DNA of 64,000 nt from Prorocentrum cordatum (taxonomy: Eukaryota > Sar > Dinophyceae > Prorocentrales > Prorocentraceae): NCBI GenBank assembly GCA_963575745.1, contig CAUYUJ010018901.1, positions 74,501 through 138,500 on the forward strand, given 5' to 3'. The notes beneath the pieces are model-generated. The model was not told the origin of the DNA. It saw nothing but the letters and a program-made list of their open reading frames with translations, and searched no databases. Made by a program: the position numbers and the translations under genes. Positions within the stretch are counted from its first letter, which is position 1. The number at the start of each line of letters is the position of its first letter. Shown one piece after another: positions 54,130 to 64,000 of the stretch.

Positions 54130-54775
54130 CCTCCTGTTTTGGCTCCGGACATTCAGAAAATGGCCCGGGAACGGTGTTCTGGGAACGCCAAGAACACGAA
54201 GTGGCCTACAATTGGCTCCGAGCATTCAAAATGTGGCCCGGGAGTGGTGTTCTGGGACACCCGAAGAACACTAAGTGGCTTACAGTTGGCTTCGGGCATT
54301 CAAAATGTGGTCTGGGAATGGCGTTCTGGCAGCGCGAGAGCCCAGAAGTGGCGACAATTACAAAAATTAGATGACCCGCTCGGATTAAAAACATGATCCG
54401 CGGGCCCCATAGGGAGGGGGCTCCCGCTTGAGACGTCCTCGCAATTCACTCACAAATATGGCCTGGGGATGGCGTTTTGGCAGCACGAGTCCAAATGTGG
54501 CGACAATGACAGAAATTAGATGACCCGCTCGGATTAAAAACATGATCCGCGGGCCCCATAGGGAGGGGGCTCCCGCTTGAGACTTCCGCGCAATTCACTC
54601 ACAAATGTGGCCTGGGAATGGCGTCCTGGCCGCACGAGAGCCCAAACAATTGCGACAATTACAGGAATTGGATGACCCGCTCGGATTAGTAACGTGATCC
54701 GCGGGCCCCATAGGGAGGGGGCTCCCGTTTGAGACTTCCTCGCAAATCACTCACAGACGGGGCCCAAGGCGAGTG
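54130..54775 (+). repeat. 150-bp array plus a 65-bp leader repeat
   Basis: GATGACCCGCTCGGATTA at 54371, 54521 and 54670 marks three units. Each has CATGATCCGCGGGCCCCATA, GGGAGGGGGCTCCCG and TTGAGAC(G/T)TCC. The leader (54140-54320) has three units with ATTCA(A)AATGTGGCC and TGGTGTTCTGGGA. Confidence 0.85.
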
Positions 54776-54985
54776 AATGAGTGAAAGACTCACTGACTGA
54801 CTGACTGACTGACTGACTGACTGACTGGTGATGATGACGATGATCGTCACACTCTCTCACGCGCACACTCATCACCATCATCATATGTGAGTGTTGATGA
54901 ATCAGTGAGTGAATGAGTGAGTGAGTGTGTGTGAGGGATGATGAGTGAATGAGTGAGGAATGAGTGATGATGATGATGGTGGGTT
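54776..54985 (+). repeat. CTGA, GAGT and ATG microsatellites
   Basis: ACTG units at 54786-54828, GAGTGAAT/GAGTGAGT at 54900-54968, ATG run at 54966-54980. Confidence 0.9.
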
Positions 54986-55650
54986 CCTGTTCCTGCGCGG
55001 GGTGTCCGGAGAAAACAAGAACCCCACTTTGGATGTGGGGAACAACAGCAACCACGAGAATAACACATGTGCATCGCCGCGGTAGCCACAGAAGTATTTG
55101 CTGGCGCCGTAGTAGTAGCTTGAGCATTTCTAGATTAGTAATAGCAACAGCCGCAACGATCATTAAAACACTGCGCATAGTGGAAGTAGCCTCCACAATA
55201 AGTGATGTTGAAATTGTGATCGCACTAGTAGTTGTAGTTGCATTGGAACCAGTAGCAGTAATGGTAACGATTGTAACCCATGGGAATAAGAATAGTAGCA
55301 TCAGCAATAACAAGTGTGGATGTAGTAACAATGATAGTAGCAGTTGTTGTAATATCAGCACCCGTAACCACAGCAATAACGATAACAACACATGGGAATA
55401 CCACTTGTTGTAGCACTGGGGACAGCAGCGGGAACGGTAGAGACAAATAGGAGTAGTAGCAGCTGCTATGGTTGTGGATGTTGTAGTAGTAGTTATTGTA
55501 AAAATTCCTTGGGACCCCCGAGAGTTCCTCAGGACAAAAGTCATCAGAAAGATTCAGAAGGATTACCACTCGGAGTGGTCCAAAGATTCTCCAGGAGTCC
55601 TCAGAAATAAGTCGACGGATTACCACTCGGACATCTACGAAAACTCCGAG
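54986..55650. other. Unassigned; shares a unit with 51.8 kb
   Basis: 55255-55395 contains two AACCCATGGGAATA/AACACATGGGAATA blocks and a GTGTGGATGTAGTAAC block. Frames on both strands show no domain. Confidence 0.4.
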
Positions 55651-55654
55651 CCGA

Positions 55655-55935
55655 AAAGCCGATCAACCGATAAACTGGTAAACCGACAAGCCGATACAGT
55701 GGCAAACGGAGAAAAGTACCGATAGACCGATAAACCGATAAACTGACAAAGCCCTACTGCGCTGATATTCGGACACGATTGCGATGAATCGGTTGATCGG
55801 TTGATCGGTATATGTGCAAATCGACCGATGAACCGATATAACCATATCGGCTTATCGGTCGATCTGCCGATATACCGATCAACTGAAATAGTTGATCGGT
55901 TTATCGGTTGATCGGCTTATCGGTTTCATTTTCAG
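55655..55935. repeat. CCGAT/ATCGG foldback
   Basis: The left arm is rich in CCGATAAACCGATAAAC and the right arm in GATCGGTTTATCGGTTGATC, so the two arms can pair around about 55770. An array has inverted within itself. Confidence 0.75.
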
Positions 55936-55949
55936 GTCCTGCGGCTGCC

Positions 55950-56075
55950 ATCCCTATAGGCCTATAACCCTATAGCCCTCTTGCCCATTAGCGCAATAGC
56001 CCTGTAGCCCAAATGGCCCTATATCCCTATAGCCATATAGCCCTATAGCCCTACAGTTCTATAGCCCTATAGCCC
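55950..56075 (+). repeat. CCCTATAG array
   Basis: Nine-base AGCCCTATA units, about 12 copies. Confidence 0.9.
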
Positions 56076-56109
56076 TAACAGAAATTCGGAGTCAGGCTTT
56101 TCTCCGGTA

Positions 56110-56850
56110 TGATTTGAGAGGACCCCAGATCGGGACAGAATTGTGTCAGGGGATCGGGGCCAGGATTGCCTGGGCGGGTTGGTGTTTAATTGAGAGGACG
56201 CCAGATAGGGACAGAATTGTGTCAGGGGGCAGGGGTCAGGCCAGGGCAGGGGGCGTGTTGTATCCCCCAGAGGATACCAGATCGGGACAGAATTGTGTCA
56301 GACTGCTGGGGGCCAGGCCAGGCAGAAGGGTTGTTATTTGTTTAAGAAGACACCAGATCGGGATAGAATTGTGTCGGGGGTCTTGGGCCACACATCCCTG
56401 GGGCTTGTTTATTCATTAAGAAAAACCATATCGGGGCGAACTGTGGACCGGGGCCAGGCCGGCCTGGAGACGTGTTGTTTGTTTGTAAGACACCAGATCG
56501 GGACAGAATTGTGTCAGGGGCCGCGGGGCCAGGCCTGGCAAAGGTGAGCTGTTGTTTCATTAAAAACCAGTTCTTAAAAAATTGTGTCATGGAGCCGGGC
56601 ACAGGCCAAGAGGGAAATGTGTGTTTGTGTAAGACGACACCAAATCAGGACAGAACTGTGTCAGGGGACAGGGGCCCACCCAGGCAGGGGCGAGTTGGTG
56701 CTTGAACAATAACATACCAGATCGGAACTAGATTGTCCCAGGGAACCGAACCCAGCCTGCCCCGGGGATGTGTTGTTTGTCTAGAATGGACACCACATCG
56801 GGGCAGAATTGTGCCAGGGGGCTGGGGCCAGGCCTGCCCGGGGGGTAATA
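56110..56850 (+). repeat. 75-bp tandem array, about 10 units
   Basis: Unit: ACACCAGATCGGGACAGAAT, TGTGTCAGGGG, GGGGCCAGGCC, GTGTTGTTTGTTT. The last unit ends in a short TA tract, then the hairpin of the 472-bp unit. Confidence 0.9.
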
Positions 56851-56872
56851 CATTTATATATATATATATACA

Positions 56873-57344
56873 CTAGAACCACGCGCACGCTGCGCGCGCG
56901 CTTAGGTTCTAGCACCCCCCAGACCTTGACAAGCTCACAGATGCACGCGTGCACGTAAACACAAATTGCTCTCACATGAAGTGAAGAGGTAGCAATCGCG
57001 CGGACCGAACAGAATCGGAATTCTGACAAGTATACACAGAGACGCATGCAATGCGAATCCGTATGACATGATCGTGGAAATGTCATGCAGTGGCTATGCA
57101 ACGTATTGCAACTCAACGCAAACTACTGCAAGGATAAATGAAGCACAAATGACATGCAACGCAACGCTCTGCACATCAAAATTTGGAGCGGCCATTGGGA
57201 TGTCGGCTCGTGCGATCGTTGATCCATCTTGTGCCACTCTGGGGCTTCTCTAAACGCTCGTTGTTCGGGTGTTGCGCGGCGTCGGCCGGAACTTCTCTTG
57301 GGGCCCTATCGTGGCTGAGTCGGGGCTGTCCTGGGGTGTGTGGG
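56873..57344 (+). repeat. 472-bp duplicated unit, copy 2
   Basis: Partner of 48146-48617, with the CTAGAACC/GGTTCTAG hairpin intact. Its 3' flank is a CCCAAGACGGCCCC field, unlike copy 1. Confidence 0.85.
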
Positions 57345-57800
57345 GGCCCAAGACGGCCCCAAACGCCCCGACTGCTCAAAGATCGCCCCAAAACGCCCTA
57401 TGTGGCGTCCAGATGGCCCAAGAGGCCCCCCAGGTGTTCCAAGACGCCTCGAATATGCCTCCCAACAGGACCTGAAGAGGCACAACACATTAATATGCCT
57501 CCCAACAGGACCTGAAGAGGCACAACACATTGATTTGCCCTCGACATTTCAAAGATTATGGCGTTCCCGAAGTCCCAGAGAACCCCATGACGGCCCCAAA
57601 AGTGGCCCAAGAGAAGGAACACAAATCACAAATCGTAGCGTTCCGCCCCAAGAGGCCCCCAGGAGGCCCCAAGAGGCACCCCAGAGGCCCCAAAAGGCTG
57701 CAAGAAACCCCCAAGAGACCCCACAGCGACCCCACGAGGCTCCAAAACTGCCACCAGAAGGAGTCCGCGATGCAACAGAGAATCAGGAGACTCATCTGAA
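57345..57800 (+). repeat. Degenerate CCAAGAGGCCCC field
   Basis: Same family as 450-690. It contains a perfect 40-bp tandem duplication at 57452-57491 and 57492-57531 (AATATGCCTCCCAACAGGAC...). Confidence 0.8.
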
Positions 57801-57858
57801 CGCTTCCTGCCGTGCTCGGAAAAGCACCCCGACAACAACGATATCAAACATTCGTCGC

Positions 57859-59262
57859 TCAATTGGGGTCGGCGGCAGAGGCGGCAGCCTTTAGATACTC
57901 TCTGAGAAAACGATCCACATACATTTGTACATTCGTCTCTGTTACTTGAAGTCGCTGTAAGCTTCCACCTCTAACCTGTTTCACCTCATTTGCTAGCGAC
58001 GCGTTCCCCATCAAAGCAAGCTCTGACAAATTGTCTAGAATGCAGATTGGCGCGCTGGGAGGAAATCGGCATGCCAAGACCTCAGTATTATATAGCCAAT
58101 CGAATGGCAACGGTTGCTGGCACGTTCCCCTGCTCGCTCTGCTGCACATCCAGTTATTGCCGCTCATGGAGGGGCCTATAACGAGGGTGCGATTCAACGC
58201 GGCCGCCAGAATGTGATAAGTAGCCAGGGCGAGTCGCTGGTTTGTCAGGCCTTGGGACACCTGGCCGAAAAGAAACCGAGGGCGATATTTGACTGGAAGC
58301 TTGAACAACGGGCCGCAACGAAGCGCGCCGCTAGACTCGCAAAGGAAAGTCAAGTTCATTCCCCAGCCCGCTTCAGAATCGTCCTTGCGCCGCGCACACA
58401 CCTGGAAGCCATCCGCCTCGACCACGAAACTGTCGACCGACTCCGAGAAGTCCGTGTTTGTCCGGCTCCCCTTGTCTGCGGCTTCGGCCCGGCAATGGAC
58501 AGGCACGGGAAGCATGACGCACTTCCGCGGCTCTTTGCTGGGTCCAATCCGCACCTCCACTTTCCGTGCCTGTGCCGCACTCCTGGCGGCGAAATAGCTG
58601 CTGTCCAAAAAAGCCTCGGCCGCCAAGGACGCCCGCTCCGTCGCAGGAACGGACGCAGGCCTCGCAACGCTGTTGCCCGACATTGGCGCTGACGTCAGTT
58701 CTGCCGCCAGAGCGGCTGTTGACCCCGACGCGAATGATGGAACGGACGCCAACCCTGCGGAGCTATTGCCTGACAACGGAGCAGACGATTGCTCTTGTTT
58801 TCCAAAAAACGTTTGCACGCCGCTAGATTCGCAAAAGAAAATCAAGTTCATTCCCCAGCCCGCTTCAGCAGCGTCCTTGCGCCGCACACAAACCTGGAAA
58901 CCATCCGCCTCGACCACGAAACTGTCGACCGACTCCGAAAAGTCCGTGTTTGTCCGGCTCCCCTTGTCTGCGGCTTCGGCCCGGCAATGGACAGGCACGG
59001 GAAGCATGACGCACTTCCGCGGCTCTTTGCTGGGTCCAATCCGCACCTCCACTTTCTGCGCCGATGCCATGCTCCTGTTGTCGACAGCACTGCCCTTTAG
59101 AAAAGCCTCGGGCGCCTCAGTCGTGGGAGCGGATGCTGGCCCCGCATCGCTGCTGCCCGACACTGATGCCGCACTGGGCTGGTGAAGTTTCAGATCTTCA
59201 AAATACGGGTTTGTCGCCGCAAAGAGCAGCAGCGCGAGCAATAAGAAAAACAACGCACGCAT
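57859..59262 (-). CDS. Predicted type II membrane protein, duplicated module plus O-fucosyltransferase-like start
   Basis: The only convincing host-type gene: 467 residues from the ATG at 59262. An upstream open frame to 59415 was rejected because residues 1-15 here (MRALFFLLLALLLFA) form a signal anchor. Residues 70-147 and 234-311 are two nearly identical copies of an unrecognised module with VEVRIGPSKEPRKC, ADGFQVC and GWGMNL, joined by a Ser/Ala-rich linker. Residues 328-362 (RFLFGQVSQGLTNQRLALA, then LNRTLVIGP) resemble the GxxNQR...LNRTLV region near the start of protein O-fucosyltransferases. The catalytic remainder of that family is not present before the stop, so activity is doubtful. 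Expected location is the secretory pathway or cell surface. No intron is visible. A DinoSL relic lies 84 bp upstream. Confidence 0.75.
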   Translation of the reverse strand: MRALFFLLLALLLFAATNPYFEDLKLHQPSAASVSGSSDAGPASAPTTEAPEAFLKGSAVDNRSMASAQKVEVRIGPSKEPRKCVMLPVPVHCRAEAADKGSRTNTDFSESVDSFVVEADGFQVCVRRKDAAEAGWGMNLIFFCESSGVQTFFGKQEQSSAPLSGNSSAGLASVPSFASGSTAALAAELTSAPMSGNSVARPASVPATERASLAAEAFLDSSYFAARSAAQARKVEVRIGPSKEPRKCVMLPVPVHCRAEAADKGSRTNTDFSESVDSFVVEADGFQVCARRKDDSEAGWGMNLTFLCESSGALRCGPLFKLPVKYRPRFLFGQVSQGLTNQRLALATYHILAAALNRTLVIGPSMSGNNWMCSRASRGTCQQPLPFDWLYNTEVLACRFPPSAPICILDNLSELALMGNASLANEVKQVRGGSLQRLQVTETNVQMYVDRFLREYLKAAASAADPN

Positions 59263-59345
59263 TGTTGGGTAACTTGATGCGGGACGCGGCGTGAGGGCGG
59301 CCGGGCGCCATGGCGTTGGCTTCCAAGCCAACATGAGGGACTGAT

Positions 59346-59366
59346 CTTGAGCCAAAACGGCGACCT
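59346..59366 (-). other. DinoSL relic upstream of the 57.9-59.3 kb gene
   Basis: On the minus strand TTTTGGCTCAAG is identical to the 3' 12 bases of the dinoflagellate spliced leader; 17 of 21 positions agree overall. It ends 84 bases before the ATG and is in the same orientation as the gene. Confidence 0.7.
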
Positions 59367-59415
59367 GCTTTCGACGCACAGCCCGGCCAAGCAAGAGTAA
59401 GAGCCGGTGCGGCAA

Positions 59416-59880
59416 TCAGGGACTACAAACTGGGATTACGAGTGAGCTCTTGCCGTGACGACGCCGGAATCGGTTTCTGACATCGCCTGGAACGACGTTC
59501 AACACTGAACGACGACCCTCAGCCCTCAACCAGAAGAGCGACCTCCCATGCATCAGCCGGCACTGTGGACCACACCGCACTGCCACCAACCTTGAACGAC
59601 CTCTGCCCTCGCAGGTCCCCAGAAGCTGTCGACCCCATTGTGAGGGGGGAAACATCGATCTAGAATCGGCGATACTTCGCCGATAGATCCGCGACAGGCC
59701 CACGTACCTGGGCGGGGTGGGCTCTCGGACCCCTGTCGGCGATCAGTGGGCGATCGCAGGCCGATGCGCCACCCCCTGAGCCCCTCCCATCCTAGCTTGG
59801 CGGCGCGCAGAGAGGGGGGAGTGGGAAGGGGGAAGGCTTCTTGGAAGGACACTGCTTCTGAGTAGGCGCCGGCCTTGCAT
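59416..59880. other. Non-coding spacer
   Basis: No gene is recognised. The minus frames are open only in short pieces. Confidence 0.4.
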
Positions 59881-59885
59881 CCCTG

Positions 59886-59948
59886 CTTTTCCTCCTCCTC
59901 CTCCTCCTCCTCTTCCTCCTCCTCCTCCTCCTCCTCCTCCACCTCCTC
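59886..59948. repeat. CTC microsatellite
   Basis: CCTCCTCCT run of about 60 bp at the 3' side of the second LINE. Confidence 0.95.
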
Positions 59949-60067
59949 CCATTTTTTTTGCGGTTTGCGGTCAGAGCTGGTAGCGCTGGGGTCAGCGCCG
60001 CTCGATGTCCTGCCACAACTTGCGCATTGCCGTTTCGCAATCCCAGGAGCTCCGACAGAGGGGGGCA

Positions 60068-60970
60068 CTACAGGCACAGCTTTACTATGTCCTGCACTCC
60101 TCTTAGGAGCTGAGTCGCTGCACAGAGCGCCGCGGACGTGATAGAGGTATGGAGGGGGAGGGGGAAGGAGTGAAAAGCAACATCTTCATACCACTGCTGG
60201 GCACAATATGGAGGAAAAGAAGAGCCTGGAAGGACACTACTCACGTACACGTCACATACCCATCCTGCACCAACTCCTTCAGTCGAGACACCCCCGTCAA
60301 AGGCACCTCGAATCCCCGATATTGTGATAGTCTTCTGTTGACATGCTTTGATAAAACTCAAATCGAAGACTCGTTCCTGTCGTCCCCTCCTCGCATTCCA
60401 AGTCATCCGATCCGCCCTTGTGTTGCCTTCTCTGCACACCCATTTCCAGATATCATGGCCTGCGCTCGGTGGGATAATCCCCGATGTCGTTGTAAGAAGA
60501 TATAGCAAGTTAGATACATCCGCAACTTCATTCATATAAGTAAGACTTTTAGTGTTATACATGCCAGTCAGCCAATTCACAACCACATGAGAGTCCCCAC
60601 TTAACTCCATAGAAACATAACCTGGATAAAATTCCCAAATGGACGGCCTTTTTTCGCATATTGTTGCCAATCTCCTGGAGGTCTCAATGTTCTTGGGGTG
60701 CAAGGGGTCCGTGGACATCTCCTCGTCCTCCTCTTTCCTCACATGTATGTTGTTGTTTTAGAGCACGAAATACGGGAACATCTGCTCGTAGTTTTCAAGC
60801 TCTCGGAGCGCCTGACAGCAGAATTCTGCCCATCCTTTTCTCCGACCACTCAAGATGGCCTCTCCACCAGAACTCACCTCCCACGGATTCGAAGATGCTA
60901 GCCCAGGAGTGGAAAGCCAGACGATGAGCACCGTTGAGAGAGCGTGATCCACCGCCGCTTTACTGTGGAA
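60068..60970 (-). pseudogene. RNase H-like region of second LINE
   Basis: The frame 60742-60068 reads, in order, LSGDSHVVVNWLTG, then WVCREGNTRADRMTWNAR, then FDGGVSTEGVGAGWVC and SITSAALCAATQLL. The first two look like the third and fourth acidic blocks of an RNase H, and the last two like the first and second blocks. Either the tail of one RNase H precedes the head of another, or the fold is circularly permuted. The second-block Glu is not obvious. Upstream in a different frame (60970-60760) is VWLSTPGLASSNPW, possibly the connection domain. Confidence 0.6.
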
Positions 60971-60977
60971 AATTGCC

Positions 60978-62040
60978 AACCTTTTCCTCCCGAACCCGGG
61001 GGTCTCCCCCCCCCCCTTCCGAAAATCCCCCCCCCCCCTGCCGAACCCCTCCCCCCCTCCCCCCCCCCCCTCCTCCCGGAAAAAACGCTCCCCCATTCCT
61101 AACCCACTCCCCCCCCCCCCTCCCCCGAAAACCGGGGGGGTCACTACCGGTTCGAACCCCTCCCCCCCCCCACCCCTCCGGATCCGGAAAACCGGGGGGG
61201 GGTCACTACCGGTTGGACCCTCCCCCCCCCCCGCGAAAACCGGAGGGGGGCCACTACCGGTTCGACCCCCCCCCCACGCACCGCCAGCAAACGACTCCCG
61301 GTCCCTACCACCGCTCGCATCACATCCCCCACTGTTGTTCCCAGCACCACTGTCCTCACCACCACTGTCCCCACTGGTTCCACCACCGTCCCTATTGTCC
61401 CCACCAATGCCCCCACCACTGTCGCACTGTCCCCACTGTTCCCACAACTGTTCCCACCACGGTTCCACTCTCCCCACTGTCTCCACGGACCCAACCACTG
61501 CCTATCCCCACTGTCCCCACTGTCCCACTGACTCCTCCGCTGTCCCACTGAGCTGTCCCACTGTTTCCACCACTGTCCCCACTGTCCCCACCACTGTCCC
61601 CACTGTACCTCTGTCCCATTGTCCCACCGCCGTCCTCGCCACCGCCTTTACCAGTGTCCCCACCACCATTGTACCCTCCACTGTCCCAGTACTTCCACCT
61701 CATTCCCACTGTCCCCACACCACTGTCCCCACCACCACCGTTCCCATCACTGTCCACTGTCCCCCCTGTTCCCACCATTGTCCCCACCACTGTCCCCACC
61801 GCTACCGTCCCCACCACTGTCCCACTGTCCCCCCACTGTCCCCACCACTGTCCGCACCCCCACTCGGTTTTCGAAGGGGGGGGGGGGTTCGAACCGGCAG
61901 TGACCCCCCCCCCCTTTCATGATGAGCTGGGGGGGGGGGAGGGGTTCGAACCGGCAGTGACCCCCCTCAGTTTTCCGGAGGGGGGGGGGGGGAGGGGTTC
62001 GAACCGGTAGTGACCCCCCCCGGTTTTCCGCCAGCAGCGA
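60978..62040. repeat. C-rich foldback inserted in the LINE
   Basis: The left arm (61000-61280) has three copies of ACCGGGGGGGTCACTACCGG + TTCGA. The right arm (61865-62030) has three inverted copies, TTCGAACCGG(C/T)AGTGACCCC + CCGGTTTTCC. The centre (61330-61860) is a CCCACTGTCCCCACCACTGT minisatellite. The arms pair over most of their length. Confidence 0.75.
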
Positions 62041-62042
62041 AA

Positions 62043-63985
62043 GACCACGCTCTTTCGCACCGTTCGAACGACCGCCACTGCGACTGATCTCACGAGCTTG
62101 CTGGGTTCCAAGATACTCGATAAACATGTCCAACGCCTGCGTCCAAGCAACATTTCCCACGAGCATCAGAGTACGAGCCTGCAGGTGTGCGTTGAGGATT
62201 GCCGACTTCTCCGTCTTCAGGGCTCGCGGAGCAGGCTTGTGATCAAGATTTTCTTTTAGCCTCTGAGTGTTGCCTGAGAGTTGGGTCCTCGTTTTCTTCA
62301 GACCCGCACATTGGGTTGGGCCCCCCTCATCTTGACGTCTCCTTTTGGCGCCCTGTCTTCCCTCCTCCTTCGCCTCCTGCATCATCCTCGTATGTCGTTG
62401 TCGCCGATTCTCTGGCATTGGGGCCTCCTCCTCCAACTCCTCCTGCATGCTGTTGATGCGTGGGGACGTGGAAGCGGTAGAAGGGCAGGGTAAAAGGGGT
62501 GGAGGTGGTGGAAGTACATGACATAGGGAATCCGATATATCCTTCGCCCACTCCCACTGTTTGCGAAGTACTCTTTGAACGAGACTCTCTCGCCCTGTCC
62601 GATGAAGCAACGCTCTCCCTGCTCGGATCCTACGCGTCATCAAAAGAGTCAAGTTTTCATCCCGTCGTTTCGACCGCCACGACATTTTGGCCAATACCCC
62701 CCCCACCCCTTGCGCGAATGAACTCGAGGCTGTTGGACTCTATCGCGGCCCCTTCGATGCCATAGAGAAAGCACGCTTGCACACGACTACAGCATCGAAC
62801 AATATTTTTGCTGAGCGGCAGGGACCGATCATAGTAGTAGCTTTTATCTCACCAGAGTGTTTTCTCAGCTAGCTCCCACCTGTGATGTATGTCATCATGT
62901 TCCCGAAAACGTTTGTCTATCCTGACCCCCAAGACGTCCATGACTTGCACGCGCGGTAATTCAACAGATGGATATATGTTGTCAACAACCAAGCTACCCT
63001 CAACATCTGGCGATACAGTGTTCATATACATGAGTGACTCCTTTTTCCAATCAAAGCCGTGTCGCATCAGCGCTGTCGTCATCTCTGTGATCATTATCTC
63101 CAGCTGGTCATCCGAAACTGCAAAAAGAAATACGTTGTCAGCCCACAACATGTTAATAATTTCCCAGTCGTTTGGCGCTCCAACTGTTCCCAGAGGGCAC
63201 CCCAGGTCACGTTCAAACCATCCAGCACACACCGGCTCAAAAATCATGATGCTGACGAGGACCCACAACATTGGGGCTTCGATCGATCCAGTTCTGATAC
63301 AACTTTCCCAAGGAATATGGGGCGTCTCGATCTCCTGAAAACGAAGTGTGGTCATGTTATTGGCATATCCGTCGAGCACTGCATATGCCAAATTTGGGTT
63401 GACATTGGAAAACTGCATAGCCTCTGCCGCGCAAGGCATGGTGAAATTGTCGAAGGCTCTGGCGACATCAAGCGACGCCCAAGACAGCGAGTACGATTTG
63501 CCCCACATGGCCGCGTGCCTCACAAGGTTCTTGAGGCCACTCGTCACCTCATGGGTTCTCCTTCCAGGCATGAATCCATATAATTGACAGTGCTTATGGC
63601 TATCAATCGATCTGACATGCCTTTCCAAAAGCTGTGCTAGACAACTGCTATACCACTTGCGGAATACACTTAGAAGTACAATGGCTCCTGTTTCTGCGAA
63701 ACAAAGGGCCCATTCATTTTGGGGAGTAACGTGACGCAAAGCATTCTCCATTCTTGAGAAGTGACAGATCTCCTGGCCAAGAGCTTGTGAAAGGCTTGTA
63801 ATATTATACACAGAGATGTCCAAGGTAAAGCTTTGAGCAGAGATGCACCGATACCGTCCACTCCCACTGCCCTCCCCATATTTAATCTCGCCCTGGCCCG
63901 AAGCAATAGCCCCATGGTAATCGGATTTCCACAGAGAGATGTAGCCTCGGCCTCCTGGAGTAACTTCCGACCACACTCATCATTG
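62043..63985 (-). pseudogene. LINE reverse transcriptase, catalytic Asp lost
   Basis: Blocks in order: AVGVDGIGASLLKALPW and MLCVTLLPKMNGP in one frame (63915-63670); a frameshift near 63.68 kb; then VLLSVFRKWYSSCL, YGFMPGRRTHEV, LDVARAFDNF (motif A, Asp present), GSIEAPMLWVLV (motif B) and LWADNVFLFA (motif C). In motif C the second Asp of the usual ADD is Asn, near 63.14 kb. A TAG at 62849-62851 follows KTLW, yet the thumb continues beyond it (KNIVRCCSRVQACFLYGIEG). Another frameshift leads to MSWRSKRRDENLTLLMTRRI and a charged tail ending at 62.04 kb with LSLLAENRGG. Three frame breaks and the Asp-to-Asn change mean it is dead. Confidence 0.8.
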
Positions 63986-64000
63986 GCAATCTTCTGGGAG

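Larger units (their letters stand above)
60068..63985 (-). mobile_element. Second LINE remnant, interrupted
   Basis: RT is at 62.5-63.99 kb, a tail region at 62.04-62.5, an inserted C-rich foldback at 60.98-62.04, and RNase H-like debris at 60.07-60.97. The 5' end lies beyond the window. Confidence 0.75.

Overview
This window looks like nuclear DNA of a dinoflagellate. The evidence is of four kinds: (i) the only convincing host-type gene, at 57.9-59.3 kb, has a degenerate dinoflagellate spliced-leader (DinoSL) relic just upstream on its own strand; (ii) the gag, pol, tyrosine-recombinase and LINE ORFs are of kinds common in dinoflagellate genomes; (iii) most of the DNA is GC-rich degenerate minisatellite; (iv) microsatellites run over 1 kb. 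The degenerate GGCCTCTTGGGG-type fields recall Prorocentrum, but I cannot settle the genus. I see no rRNA, no tRNA, no bacterial-type operon and no CRISPR array. Nearly all long open frames are artefacts of simple repeats.

Layout. 0-4.4 kb holds short-period arrays: a 24-27 bp array, TA tracts and a 1.4-kb CAT array. 4.46-7.9 kb (minus strand) is the 3' half of a tyrosine-recombinase (YR) retrotransposon: a recombinase ORF followed by B1-A2-B2 split direct repeats. 7.9-17.6 kb is non-coding and made of several dispersed satellite families (82-bp, 151-bp and CAAGAGG-type fields). 17.7-21.76 kb (minus) is the 5' half of the same type of element: terminal repeat A1, an open gag, then a broken reverse transcriptase (RT)-RNase H frame. 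21.8-25.3 kb is a 390-bp hairpin-bearing tandem repeat plus GGGCCTCTTGG fields. 25.3-34.9 kb is unique and low-complexity DNA, including a 7-bp array that resembles degenerate telomere repeat. 34.9-38.7 kb is a GGA tract and a 5'-truncated LINE (minus). 39.86-41.43 kb is an array of about 11 units whose hairpin stem is kept while its loop varies. 41.8-47.7 kb contains two GGA tracts, a 240-bp repeat, an RNase H remnant and a 128-bp palindromic satellite. 48.1-57.3 kb is arrays of 75-150 bp units, a 1.2-kb GTA microsatellite and two copies of a 472-bp unit headed by a long hairpin. 57.86-59.26 kb (minus) is the host-type gene. 60-64 kb (minus) is a second LINE, decayed and interrupted by a C-rich foldback.

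How the parts relate. The functional content is mobile-element machinery: Gag, RT-RNase H and recombinase of one YR family, plus two LINE remnants. The 5' end at 21.76 kb shares repeat A with the 3' end at 4.6-4.7 kb, in the order expected of Ngaro/PAT-type elements. The two halves may therefore be one element split by about 9.7 kb, or two copies. The host-type gene encodes a predicted type II membrane protein with two copies of an unrecognised module and a stretch resembling the start of a protein O-fucosyltransferase. Its lack of visible introns and its SL relic suggest it returned to the genome through an mRNA copy.
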